Shown: piece by piece, positions 45,901 through 53,267 of the stretch | Position numbering within the stretch: position 1 is the stretch's first letter | How the letters are laid out: each line of letters opens with the position of its first letter | Translations under genes and position numbers: made by a program | The notes under the pieces: model-generated | Told to the model about the DNA's origin: nothing | Seen by the model: only the letters and a program-made list of their open reading frames with translations | The model's database searches: none | Origin: Conyzicola lurida | Lineage (GTDB): Bacteria; Actinomycetota; Actinomycetes; Actinomycetales; Microbacteriaceae | Reading direction: 5' to 3' | Assembly: GCF_014204935.1 (NCBI RefSeq) | Contig: NZ_JACHMJ010000001.1 | Location: 2,294,001-2,358,000 of the forward strand | Length of the DNA stretch: 64,000 nucleotides

Positions 45901-48561
45901 CGGCACGGGGTCGCGGTTGCCCTCGGTGTCGAGGTCGGTGACGGTGAAGACCGCGGTGGCGGTCGCCGTCTCGTTGAAGGGGTCGAGCACGCGGTAGTCG
46001 ACGCGGTACTCGCCCGGTTCCTCGGGCGCCTGGAAGCGCATGACGTTGTCGCTGATGAAGGCGAGCCCGGCGGCCGGCGGAGTGACGAGCGTGGTGTCCA
46101 GCGTCATCGTGGTGTCGTCGGGGTGGAAGTCGTTGGCCAGCACGTCGAGCGCGGTGATGTCGCCGACCCGCACCTTGGCGGTGTCGTTCGCGGCCACGGG
46201 CGGCTGGTGTTTGGTGAGCGCGGGAACGGGCACGACCGTGACGCCCGCGGCGGCCGAGCTGACGCCGTCGGAGATCGTGTAGCTGAAGTCGACCTGCTCG
46301 GTGAGGGCCGCGGGGCTCGTGATGCGGACGAGGGTGCTGCCCAAGAGCTCGACGACGAGTCCCTTGGCGGTGAGCTCGGGTGCGACATCCACCGACTGGA
46401 CGGCCAGCACGCGGCCGAGCGGGCTCACGTCGTTGGCCAGCACCGAGACCGTCACGGGGGCGTCGCCGCGCAGGTAGGCGGTGTCTTTCACCGCGACCGG
46501 CGGGATCTGGTCGTCGGCGGGGCGGGCGCGCACGTCGACGCGCACGAGGCCCACGCTGTTGTTGCCGCCGGCGGCGAGCGTGTACTTCAGGTAGTAGATG
46601 CCGGCCTTGGTCGAGGTGAACGTGATGGTGCTCAGGTCGGTGTTGAACGAGGCGGTGGCGCCGTCGCCCGGCTCCTCGATCGCGACGAGGGAGAGCTGCG
46701 CGCCGGAGGGCGACAGGTCGTTGAGCAGCGGCTCGACGACGGCGGTCTCGCCGACGAACACGGTGGCGAAGTCGGGCGTTCCCACCGGGTTGAGGGTGCC
46801 GGTCGGTTCGACCTTGACGGTGAGGGTGCCGGCGGTCGACGAGCCGTGGCCGTCGCTGACCTGGAAGTTGATCTCCTTCTCGCCCAGTTCCGACGTCTGG
46901 TGGGTGAAGGTGACGAAGCCGTCGGGGGTGAACCGCACGAGGTCGGCGCTGGTCGCGGCCGCGCCGACGAGGAACAGGTCGTCGCCGTCGGGGTCGCGGA
47001 AGTTGGTGAGCACGTTGTAGTTGATCGTCTGGTTGGCCTCGACGCTCACCCCGCTGTCGCGGATCGAGACGGGTGCCTCGTTGCTCTCCTCGGGCACGAC
47101 GCGGGCGGAGACCCGGGCCTGGTCGAGACCGCCACGGCCGTCGTCGATCGTGTAGCCGAAGGCGAGGGTGCCGACGAAGCCGGGTTCCGGCGTGAACTGG
47201 AGGGCGCGGCCTCCGTCGATCGGGTCGAGGCGTCCGCTGGCCTCGTTGATCGACTCGTAGGCCGAGATGACGAGCACGTCGCCGTCGGGGTCGGTGTCGT
47301 TGTCGAGAAGGGGTAGCACGGTCGTGCGGCCGGGGCGGATGCCGTAGTCGTCGTCGACCGCGGTCGGCGGGCGGTTGTTCTCGGTGCGCTCGGCGATGGT
47401 GTCTTCGAACGACTGGATGGCGGACTTGTCGTCGCCCTCCTCCTCGCTCTCCTGCTCCTCGGGCGGGGTGATGTCGTCCCAGTTGTCGACGAGGCGCATG
47501 TTCTCTTCGAGCAGCCAGGTGTTGCCGTTGTCGAGGTCGTTGAGGGCGATCACCGAGCGGTTGACGCGGAACTCGAGGGTGCTGCCGGCGGTGGGGTTCG
47601 GGATCTCGGAGACCTGCGACTGCTGGCCGTCGCAGACCTCGAGGTAGACCTGCGCGCCCGCCCAGGCGCCGTGGGAGCAGCCGTCGAGGTACACGGGCGA
47701 CGAGACCTGCTCCGGTCCTGTCACCGCCTTCTCGATCTTCGTCGACGAGGTGGTCATCTCGCCGTCGTCCAGGTCGACCGCGACGAGGGAGTCGCCGGTG
47801 GCGAGGAGTGCCGAGTCGTTCTCGTCGCTCACCTGCTGCAGCTTGAGAACCGGGGTGTCGCCGAGGTCGTACACCGTGGCGTCCTCGGTCACCAGCTCGT
47901 TCGTCGACTGGTCGAAAACGACCGCGCGGTCGCCGACCGCGGAGAGCTGGAACTCGCCGACAGCGGGGAAGGCGGTCTCGACGGGGGCGTCGGCGAGGGT
48001 CTCCATGCGGTACAGGGTCTTCTCGTCGGGCGAGACGGCGATGACGGCGCCGTCGTGCGTCACGACCGCGTGGCCGCCCTCGCCGAGCTTCAGCAGCGGC
48101 GGGGTCGACACGAAGTTGAACTGCAGGTCGCCGACGGCGGTGATGACCCACAGGTCGCCCTCGGGCGACATGATGGCGATGTTCGTTCCGCCGTAGTGGA
48201 TCTCGGCGCCCTTCGGCACGTCGATGGCGGAGGTGACCTCGGTGGTCGCGGGGCTCACCGACTCGAGCCGGCCCGCGTCGGGGTTGTGCAGGAACAGCGT
48301 GTCGCCGTCCTGCAGCACGTCGAAGTTGGGAGATCCGGCGACGACGGAGCCGTTGAGCTCGTCGATCTGCCGGTTGAGGCGGCCGCCGAGCAGCTCTTCG
48401 CCGTTGGTGACCCAGACGTCGCGCGAGGTCAGCTGCACGTCGGAGATCGGGAAGCCCGGGTGCAGCGCCGCCACCGCGAGCAGCGAACCCGAGAGCAGGG
48501 CGATGACGAGGGCCGAAGCCGTCGTCCTGTGGCGTTTCAGCCACCCGCCCACAGCCCTCAA
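42958..48561 (-). CDS. Giant multi-domain Ig-like/fibronectin type III surface protein (FN3-like of PFNA cluster)
   Basis: 1867 residues. Basic N-terminus (KRHR), one membrane anchor at about 14-34, then a beta-rich, propeller-like region (about 40-370) and an acidic linker (EEQESEEEGDD). From about residue 405 some eleven Ig/cadherin-like repeats follow, several with the hallmark LxNDxDPxGD. Fn3-like repeats begin near 1484 (SYEVRTTP, VNGTPYTFSARAVN), then a poly-proline stretch near 1765 and a C-terminal 95-residue domain with two Cys. No sorting motif; N-terminal anchoring would place the repeats outside. TTG 48561 with GGGGGA 6 bases upstream. First gene of the unit with MoxR, DUF58 and transglutaminase-fold genes. 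Confidence 0.88.
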   Translation of the reverse strand: MRAVGGWLKRHRTTASALVIALLSGSLLAVAALHPGFPISDVQLTSRDVWVTNGEELLGGRLNRQIDELNGSVVAGSPNFDVLQDGDTLFLHNPDAGRLESVSPATTEVTSAIDVPKGAEIHYGGTNIAIMSPEGDLWVITAVGDLQFNFVSTPPLLKLGEGGHAVVTHDGAVIAVSPDEKTLYRMETLADAPVETAFPAVGEFQLSAVGDRAVVFDQSTNELVTEDATVYDLGDTPVLKLQQVSDENDSALLATGDSLVAVDLDDGEMTTSSTKIEKAVTGPEQVSSPVYLDGCSHGAWAGAQVYLEVCDGQQSQVSEIPNPTAGSTLEFRVNRSVIALNDLDNGNTWLLEENMRLVDNWDDITPPEEQESEEEGDDKSAIQSFEDTIAERTENNRPPTAVDDDYGIRPGRTTVLPLLDNDTDPDGDVLVISAYESINEASGRLDPIDGGRALQFTPEPGFVGTLAFGYTIDDGRGGLDQARVSARVVPEESNEAPVSIRDSGVSVEANQTINYNVLTNFRDPDGDDLFLVGAAATSADLVRFTPDGFVTFTHQTSELGEKEINFQVSDGHGSSTAGTLTVKVEPTGTLNPVGTPDFATVFVGETAVVEPLLNDLSPSGAQLSLVAIEEPGDGATASFNTDLSTITFTSTKAGIYYLKYTLAAGGNNSVGLVRVDVRARPADDQIPPVAVKDTAYLRGDAPVTVSVLANDVSPLGRVLAVQSVDVAPELTAKGLVVELLGSTLVRITSPAALTEQVDFSYTISDGVSSAAAGVTVVPVPALTKHQPPVAANDTAKVRVGDITALDVLANDFHPDDTTMTLDTTLVTPPAAGLAFISDNVMRFQAPEEPGEYRVDYRVLDPFNETATATAVFTVTDLDTEGNRDPVPQPLVARVLTGGNIRVDLPLNGIDPDGDSVQLNTFPTNPALGTIIESGNDYFVYEASDAATGTDTFSYQVYDSFGGTGEAEIKIGVIPPPPELSDPSAVPDAVSIRPGRIAQVDLTANDSDPQGAVLKVSKTLVDVPDGVEAKVVSGQYLVVTAPDEEQSFSLRYELTNDRGGKSMSYVLVQVSAEAPLVPPSAKDLPITPKEIAGKDSLTVDLFDGFAFNPAGATEDLVVTLEGPNAGAGALLETNGTVQVTPGATRQAIAYRVTNEADDLSAMAFILVPAAVKESFDDPPIIDPALPIQYVNMNETKEWNLSDIVVVPSGRDAWIPDSSTVSAVQGNGDPSYVDQDTLRFTPPPDYRGPAAINFRVFDGDSAEDPKGISANLRLNIIVGDPEFRDTPPEFTTPSPQVELGETTVIDLRASTGHPNPQILQEVTYSDLVGATAGLSASLSGSQLTMSTPRNAKKGSTYTLNVTLRWDRFEVPGQINVTVVGSSKPLAVAVTDVLETQRGDGAVKANVLSNDSNPYQTTNEPLVIVDAVVQNTGEPATISHTASTVTVQPNPALKSGVIEVVYTVRDATEDKDRYVNGTMTLVVSDVPDPVAKPTRDGNSAVGGDQSATFRFIAPAANGKPITSYEVRTTPAAAVPTTCVAGAACTISGLVNGTPYTFSARAVNEHGPGAWSQNSDQVTPYGTPAQVTPSLTTGDKWATANITATWPAVGGTGGTTTYDWTTNSGKSGSTTGTSATFAENAGEFTITVSARNDGGKRGPSGTSNVLTVFTQPIPTAPQSVSTPAGGEGPMTLTWNWTAPANATPDAAGDGLEYVWSTNSGQSGTTTGLSASIEVDDNGGDRSLTVYARNASGDGPGVSSGTTTVTQPPPPPPPPAEPEITVSEGGPAVNYGYPGSQHYHVEARNFEPNAQFVGNCYHEGSEFYPSKYRSDKVTLLRFDSNGDFSGDLGCYNIRGGGKKVVINGTTSNTTSW

Positions 48562-48625
48562 GCGCTATCCCCCAGCAATGGTTGCCCCTCTGAATCCGAC
48601 CGCGAGTACAGGCCGGACGTGAAAC

Positions 48626-48681
48626 AACCTAACATGAGAGCCGTCTCATACCAGAGGCCGGAGATGGGCAGAACTACCCAT
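48626..48681 (-). promoter_or_regulatory. Promoter A: 18-bp near-palindrome plus extended -10 for the giant-protein operon
   Basis: Minus strand: ATGGGTAGTTCTGCCCAT (48681-48664), then exactly 32 bases, then TAGGTT (48631-48626) preceded by TG (extended -10, TGT-TAGGTT). No consensus -35 is visible, which suggests an activator. The motif overlaps the stop codon of the FHA-HTH gene. The same 18 bases and the same 32-base spacing occur at 53193-53248. Confidence 0.75.
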
Positions 48682-49408
48682 CACCGTCGGTCGCGGCGGC
48701 TTTGCTCGCGAGGTGCTCGGTGTCGTTGCGGTCGAGCAGGTAGAGGTCGTCCTGGCTCACGAGCCGCGTCGCGACGGCGTATTCGACAAGACGCAGGCGG
48801 CGGTTGGTGGCGAGGTTCCCCTTGCCGCCGCGGAGGCCCTGCACGCCGATCTTGTCGAGTTTGTCGCACACGTTGTCGAGCTTGCGGTTGAAGGTCGTCA
48901 TCGACCAGTGCAGGCGTTCGGCGGCGTCGGCGGAGGTCGGGATCTCGCCGCGGCCGGGGGACGACTGCCGCAGCACGTGTTCAGCGAGCGAGACGATGAG
49001 CAGCCGCTGCGTGCTGGTGAGCGGCACCGGTTCGATCGTCGTCGATCCCCCCGAGCTCGCGATCGCGGACGACGTGTTGTAGTAGTCGTCGCCCGAGTGG
49101 ATGGTGAACTCGTAGGTCGTGGAGCCGGCGCTGAACAGCACCTGCATCTGCGAGAAGACGATCGGCAGCTTGGCACCGGGTGCCAGCCAGGCCTGCACCT
49201 GTCCCGTGGCGTCCGTCACGGTCGCCGACAGCAGGTTGCCGACGTTCGCCAGCCACCACATGCCGAAATCCTCGTAGATGCGGAGGAAGCGGCGGTGCAG
49301 GTAGGGGTTGTCGTCGATGACGAGGTCGCTCTCGCGGCCGATGTGGAAGTCGTCGGGGTGCGCGACGTCGTACCACTCGCCGCAGAACTCGATTCGCAGG
49401 GGGTTCAT
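48674..49408 (-). CDS. FHA-like domain plus helix-turn-helix protein, probable cluster regulator
   Basis: 244 residues. N-terminal FHA-like domain (FHIGRESDLVIDDNPYLHRRFLRI, split: FHIGRES at 17-23, then the HRRF strand) and a C-terminal part (about 150-225) with a helix-turn-helix-like segment (SADAAERLHWSMTTFNRKL then DNVCDKLDKIGVQGLRGG). Such FHA-HTH proteins could couple phospho-peptide binding to transcription. It is the best local candidate to bind the 18-bp motif shared by both promoters of the locus. ATG 49408; weak ribosome site. A longer frame upstream reads repetitive DNA. Confidence 0.75.
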   Translation of the reverse strand: MNPLRIEFCGEWYDVAHPDDFHIGRESDLVIDDNPYLHRRFLRIYEDFGMWWLANVGNLLSATVTDATGQVQAWLAPGAKLPIVFSQMQVLFSAGSTTYEFTIHSGDDYYNTSSAIASSGGSTTIEPVPLTSTQRLLIVSLAEHVLRQSSPGRGEIPTSADAAERLHWSMTTFNRKLDNVCDKLDKIGVQGLRGGKGNLATNRRLRLVEYAVATRLVSQDDLYLLDRNDTEHLASKAAATDGDG

Positions 49409-49423
49409 ACGTTCACCACAGTG

Positions 49424-49472
49424 TTCGGGGAAGCAACGGTCTTCGGGCAGGCAACGGTCATTGGGGGAAGCA
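49424..49472. repeat. 18-bp tandem repeat between kinase and FHA-HTH genes
   Basis: Two and a half units: TTCGGGGAAGCAACGGTC (49424-49441), TTCGGGCAGGCAACGGTC (49442-49459), and a partial ATTGGGGGAAGCA to 49472. It covers the kinase stop and the short intergenic gap. Confidence 0.75.
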
Positions 49473-51086
49473 CTCCTCGAGGGCGTTGGCCGATGCCTTG
49501 GTGCCGCGCTTGACACTCACCTCGAGGCACACGGAGTCGCCGGGTGTGTAGTCCTTGATGACGATCACGCCGTCGTCGATCGCGCGCGACGCCTCGTCGG
49601 GCCGGTCGTAGCGTCGCCAGACGAACTCGTCGCCGTCGAGCGGGTCGGGGTTGATCACCGTGACCGTGAGGGTGGTGTCCCCGGGCACGACGCTGCCGAC
49701 CGTCGGCGTCGGGATCGTGTCGATCACGATGGCGTCGCCGCTGGCCCCGGGTGTCGGCCCGGCGGCGATGTCCTCGCCGTCTCCTCCGAGCAGGATGCCG
49801 GCCGTGACAGCCCCCGCGATGAGCACGGCCGCCGCGACGCCGCCCCAGACCAGCCACTTACCGCGACCGCGAGGAGGCGCTTCGGTGTCGGCGGCCGGTT
49901 CGACGGTCTCGGCCACGACGGGCGTGCGGCGCACGACCGTCGCCTCGTCCACCGGCTGCGCGGCGATGTTCTGCGGCGTGCGCACCACGGTCGAATCGCC
50001 GGCGGCCGCCGGTGCGTCGCTCCCTGGACGTGCGTCGAAAACGGGCGGCACGATCATCGGCGCGGCGGGCTGCGCGTCGATCGTCGCGACGGACCGGGCG
50101 CGCGTCGCGTCGGCGTCGTCCGCCTCGTCGCTGCGGTGCGGGGCCTCGATGAGCAGGTTCGGCACGTCGATCGCGGTGGGGCTGTAGCCGAGCTCGAGCT
50201 CCACGCGCTGCAGCGCCCGGGCGAAGTCGACGGCCGTGGCGAACCGGTCGTTGCGGTCGCTCGCCATGCCCTTCTGCAGCACGGCGACGAGCGACCGCGG
50301 AACGTCCTGGCGCGCCAACGGTGTGATCGCGCCGCGCTCGATGCGGCCGATGAGGTCGAGCGTGCCGTTCGATCGCCCGCGCACCTCGAAGGGCGTCTGC
50401 CCGGCGAGCACGGTGTAGATCGTGGCCGCGAGGGAGAACACGTCGCTGCGCACGTCGGGCTGCGGGTCGTCCTCGAACATCTCGGGCGGCGACCACGGCA
50501 CCGACATCCCGACGGAGGCGCTCTCGGTGCCCCCGGTTCCGGTCGCCGCGTCGGAGAGCGCGCTGGCGAGGGTGCCGGTGTGCACGGGCAGTTCGTCGTC
50601 GAGGGCGCTCGAGATGCCGAAGTCGGTTAGGGCGGGCCAGCCGTAGTCGTTGCCGAGCACGTTCGCGGGCTTGATGTCGCGGTGCAGGATTCCGGCCGAG
50701 TGCGCGGTCGCGACCGCGCTCGACAGGCGCACGCCGGTGCGCAGCGCGTCGGCGACCTGGAAGGTCTCCTGCTTGTAGCGCTCGGCGAGGCTCGGGCCCG
50801 AGCAGTACTCCATCACGAAGTACGGACGGTCGTCCGACGCGACGTCGGCGTGATAGATCGTGACGATGTACGGGTGCGCCGACAGCTGGGCCATCAGGTT
50901 GGCCTCGGCGACGAACGCGGCGCGGTTGGCACCGACGAGTTCCTCGGTCAGCAGCACCTTGACGGCGACGCGGCGGCGCGGCAGTTCCTGCTCGTAGAGG
51001 AAGACGTCAGAGAAGCCGCCCGATCCGAGCAGCCGCACAAAGGTGTATCCGGGCAGCTCGGGAGGCTGCGACGCGCTCCGTCTCAT
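49458..51086 (-). CDS. Membrane Ser/Thr protein kinase (PknB-like)
   Basis: 542 residues. Kinase domain 15-290: glycine loop GSGGFSDVFL, Lys43, catalytic loop HRDIKPAN (135-142), DFG (155-157), SPPEMF in place of the APE motif. A low-complexity linker with possible phospho-acceptor threonines (290-405) leads to a membrane segment (411-434) and an extracellular domain of about 105 residues with two Cys, not PASTA. ATG 51086 overlaps the FHA gene stop (TGATG). Signals from outside would be passed to the FHA proteins and reversed by the PP2C. Confidence 0.93.
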   Translation of the reverse strand: MRRSASQPPELPGYTFVRLLGSGGFSDVFLYEQELPRRRVAVKVLLTEELVGANRAAFVAEANLMAQLSAHPYIVTIYHADVASDDRPYFVMEYCSGPSLAERYKQETFQVADALRTGVRLSSAVATAHSAGILHRDIKPANVLGNDYGWPALTDFGISSALDDELPVHTGTLASALSDAATGTGGTESASVGMSVPWSPPEMFEDDPQPDVRSDVFSLAATIYTVLAGQTPFEVRGRSNGTLDLIGRIERGAITPLARQDVPRSLVAVLQKGMASDRNDRFATAVDFARALQRVELELGYSPTAIDVPNLLIEAPHRSDEADDADATRARSVATIDAQPAAPMIVPPVFDARPGSDAPAAAGDSTVVRTPQNIAAQPVDEATVVRRTPVVAETVEPAADTEAPPRGRGKWLVWGGVAAAVLIAGAVTAGILLGGDGEDIAAGPTPGASGDAIVIDTIPTPTVGSVVPGDTTLTVTVINPDPLDGDEFVWRRYDRPDEASRAIDDGVIVIKDYTPGDSVCLEVSVKRGTKASANALEECFPQ

Positions 51087-52261
51087 CAGTCCCCATCCGC
51101 TGTCGCGGTCTCTTCGACCGCGAATGTCACTCCGCCGCCCAGATCGACGATGGTTCCGACAATAACCGAGGTCGGCTCACCGGCGCGCAATTTCTGCGGT
51201 TCTTTCCCGGGCATCGCGATGGTCGTACCGTTGCGCGAGTGTAGGTCGGTGACCACGACGGTGCCGCCCTCGAGCGCGAACCGTACGTGGGTCCGGGAGA
51301 TGTCCTGGTCGGTGCCGCCGACGGTGAGCAGGCGCGGCATCTTGCCGCCGGGAACCTGGCTGACGCTCGGCGAGCGCCCGACCAGGATCGGCTGCGTGAG
51401 CGGTTCGCGCACGCCGGTCGAGAGCACGAGCGTCACGGCCGGTGCCTGAGGTGCCACGGGGGTGGCGGCGGGAGTGCCCGCGCCGCGCCGCCCGCGCAGC
51501 TTGGCGATGTCGGAGGTGAGAACGGTGTGCCCGTCGTGGTCGCCGGCGAGCCCGACGTCGTCGCTCTCGGGCTCGGGCGCTGCGGCGGGGACCGCGCGGA
51601 ACAGCGTGTCGCCGGTCAGCGTGTCGTCGAGCTCGACGACCGGCGCATCGGTCACGGTCGCCTCGACGTCGACCGCGAGCTCCTGCATGGGGTCGGGGTC
51701 GGGTGTCGTGACGGTTGTTACGACGGGGGTGGTCGGGGGTTCGGGCGCTTCGACGGGCTCAGCGACCGGGGCCGACGCAAGCACGGGCGCTTCCACGGGC
51801 TCAGCGACCTCAGCGCCCAGCGCCACCCCGCTCACCCACGCCGCACCGGCACCGAGCGGCAGCCCGAAGCCGAGCGCCGACGTCGCTCCCCCGACCACCA
51901 CGCGGGCGGAGGTGACGCCCTCGATGCCGCGCTCGATCCAGGTGGAGACTCCGGCGCCGCTGATCGTCTCCTCGCCGGAACGGTGGGCGACGACGACGGT
52001 CGCCTCCCCTCGCACGATCACGCGAACCGCGTCGCCGTCGCGGTCGAGCACGGCGAACGGCGGCGTCGCCGACAGGCCGCCGCTCGTGAGCAGATCGAGC
52101 ACGCGCTGCAGTCCGTCGGTGCCGCCGATGACCTCGTCGGCCGCGACGAGGAAGCTCTGGTCCGGCGAACCGCCGACGAGGAGCACGCGCGCGTCGGCGA
52201 CGACGGCGATCCACCCCCCGGCCGATGCCGGTTCGTAGGTCAGGCTCAACGCGGAAGTCAT
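51086..52261 (-). CDS. FHA-domain protein with long disordered linker
   Basis: 391 residues. N-terminal domain of about 150 residues of unknown fold (begins SLTYEPASAGGWIAVVAD), a Thr/Pro-rich linker, and a C-terminal FHA domain with ILVGRSPSVSQ, DISRTHVRFALEGG and DLHSRNGTTI (about 290-370). The linker holds two copies of AEPVEAP, each encoded by a dispersed-repeat copy (51748-51762 and 51790-51804), and the TDTL-type threonines around TLTGDTLF may be kinase targets. Overlaps PP2C stop as ATGA. Confidence 0.9.
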   Translation of the reverse strand: MTSALSLTYEPASAGGWIAVVADARVLLVGGSPDQSFLVAADEVIGGTDGLQRVLDLLTSGGLSATPPFAVLDRDGDAVRVIVRGEATVVVAHRSGEETISGAGVSTWIERGIEGVTSARVVVGGATSALGFGLPLGAGAAWVSGVALGAEVAEPVEAPVLASAPVAEPVEAPEPPTTPVVTTVTTPDPDPMQELAVDVEATVTDAPVVELDDTLTGDTLFRAVPAAAPEPESDDVGLAGDHDGHTVLTSDIAKLRGRRGAGTPAATPVAPQAPAVTLVLSTGVREPLTQPILVGRSPSVSQVPGGKMPRLLTVGGTDQDISRTHVRFALEGGTVVVTDLHSRNGTTIAMPGKEPQKLRAGEPTSVIVGTIVDLGGGVTFAVEETATADGD

Positions 52262-53145
52262 ACTCGCGGTCTCGTTTCTTCCAGCTGGTTGGCCATGGAC
52301 GACCGGTCGACGGTGTCCTCGCCGATGGGCGCCGGGTCTGGTCCGATCACGTCCGATTCCACCACAACCACCGTCACGTTGTCAGATCCGCCGGCCGCGA
52401 CCGCGGCGTTCACCAGCCGTTCGGCGAGCGTGATCGGCAGTCCGTCCGACTCGCGCAGCTCCTGGGCGTTGTGGAAAACGACGATGCGCGCGATCTCGTC
52501 GTCGCCGAGCTCCTTCGTGAGTCCGTCGGAGCAGAGCAGGAAGGTCTGGTGCCCCTTCGCCGGCAGCAGCCAGACGTCGGCCTCGACCTCGTCGTCGGCT
52601 CCGAGGGCGCGCGTGACGATGTTGCGGTCGGGGTGGCGCTCGGCCTCGCGCTTGGTGATGTGACCGAGGTCGACGAGTTCCTGCACGGCGGAGTGGTCGA
52701 CGCTCATCTGCGAGAGCGACCGGCCGTCCCAGCTGTAGGTGCGGGAGTCGCCGATGTTGAACGCCATCCAGTGGTAGTTGTCCTCGGCGCCGACGTCGAC
52801 GAAGGCGAGTCCGGTGAGGGTCGTGCCACTGATCGCGCCGAAGTCGGCCTCCGCGGTGAGGTCGAGCACGGCGTCGTTGGCGGCCCGGATCGTGTCGAGC
52901 ACGCGCTGCGGTGCCGCGGGCACGTCGGTCGGGAACGCAGCACCGAACGCGGCGACCGCCGCCTGGCTGGCCTTGTCGCCGAAGGAGTGTCCGCCCATGC
53001 CGTCGGCCACGACGAACATCGGTACCGAGGCGAGGTAGCTGTCCTCGTTGAGCTTGCGCACCGCCCCACGGTCGGAGTGCGCGGTGAACCGGAACTGCAC
53101 GGTGACATCGGCCAGCTCCACGTCACGCCGTACGTCGATAGACAT
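52258..53145 (-). CDS. PP2C-family Ser/Thr protein phosphatase (PstP/PrpC-like)
   Basis: 295 residues. Metal-binding motifs: RKLNEDSYL, VVADGMGGHSFGDKAS, GDSRTYSWDG, LLCSDGLTKEL and GGSDNVTVVVV. The catalytic domain has no membrane segment, so it is cytoplasmic. ATG 53145 preceded by GGTGGGA; the upstream extension to 53448 crosses the promoter and is rejected. First gene of the PP2C-FHA-kinase-FHA/HTH unit driven from promoter B. Confidence 0.93.
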   Translation of the reverse strand: MSIDVRRDVELADVTVQFRFTAHSDRGAVRKLNEDSYLASVPMFVVADGMGGHSFGDKASQAAVAAFGAAFPTDVPAAPQRVLDTIRAANDAVLDLTAEADFGAISGTTLTGLAFVDVGAEDNYHWMAFNIGDSRTYSWDGRSLSQMSVDHSAVQELVDLGHITKREAERHPDRNIVTRALGADDEVEADVWLLPAKGHQTFLLCSDGLTKELGDDEIARIVVFHNAQELRESDGLPITLAERLVNAAVAAGGSDNVTVVVVESDVIGPDPAPIGEDTVDRSSMANQLEETRPRV

Positions 53146-53192
53146 TCCCACCCAGCTTTCGCAGCCCATCCGCGCCGAGCGGCTTGCACCCC

Positions 53193-53248
53193 ACGCTAGC
53201 AAGGGCGCACCCGGGGGCACGCCACCGGGCATGGGCAGAACTACCCAT
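53193..53248 (-). promoter_or_regulatory. Promoter B: 18-bp near-palindrome plus extended -10 for the PP2C-kinase operon
   Basis: Minus strand: ATGGGTAGTTCTGCCCAT (53248-53231), exactly 32 bases, then TAGCGT (53198-53193) with TG extension (TGC-TAGCGT). Identical in motif and spacing to promoter A; CCGG also occurs at the same offset (bases 3-6) after the motif in both. Predicted start near 53186, giving a 5' UTR of about 40 bases. Confidence 0.75.
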
Positions 53249-53267
53249 GGCCCGCTCCGCCGCGGCC

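Noticed and set aside
43123-47316. Plus-strand open frame of 1397 codons opposite the giant surface protein gene.
   Set aside because: Low-complexity Arg/Gly/Val/Asp composition and no recognisable domain; shadow of the Ig-repeat gene on the other strand.
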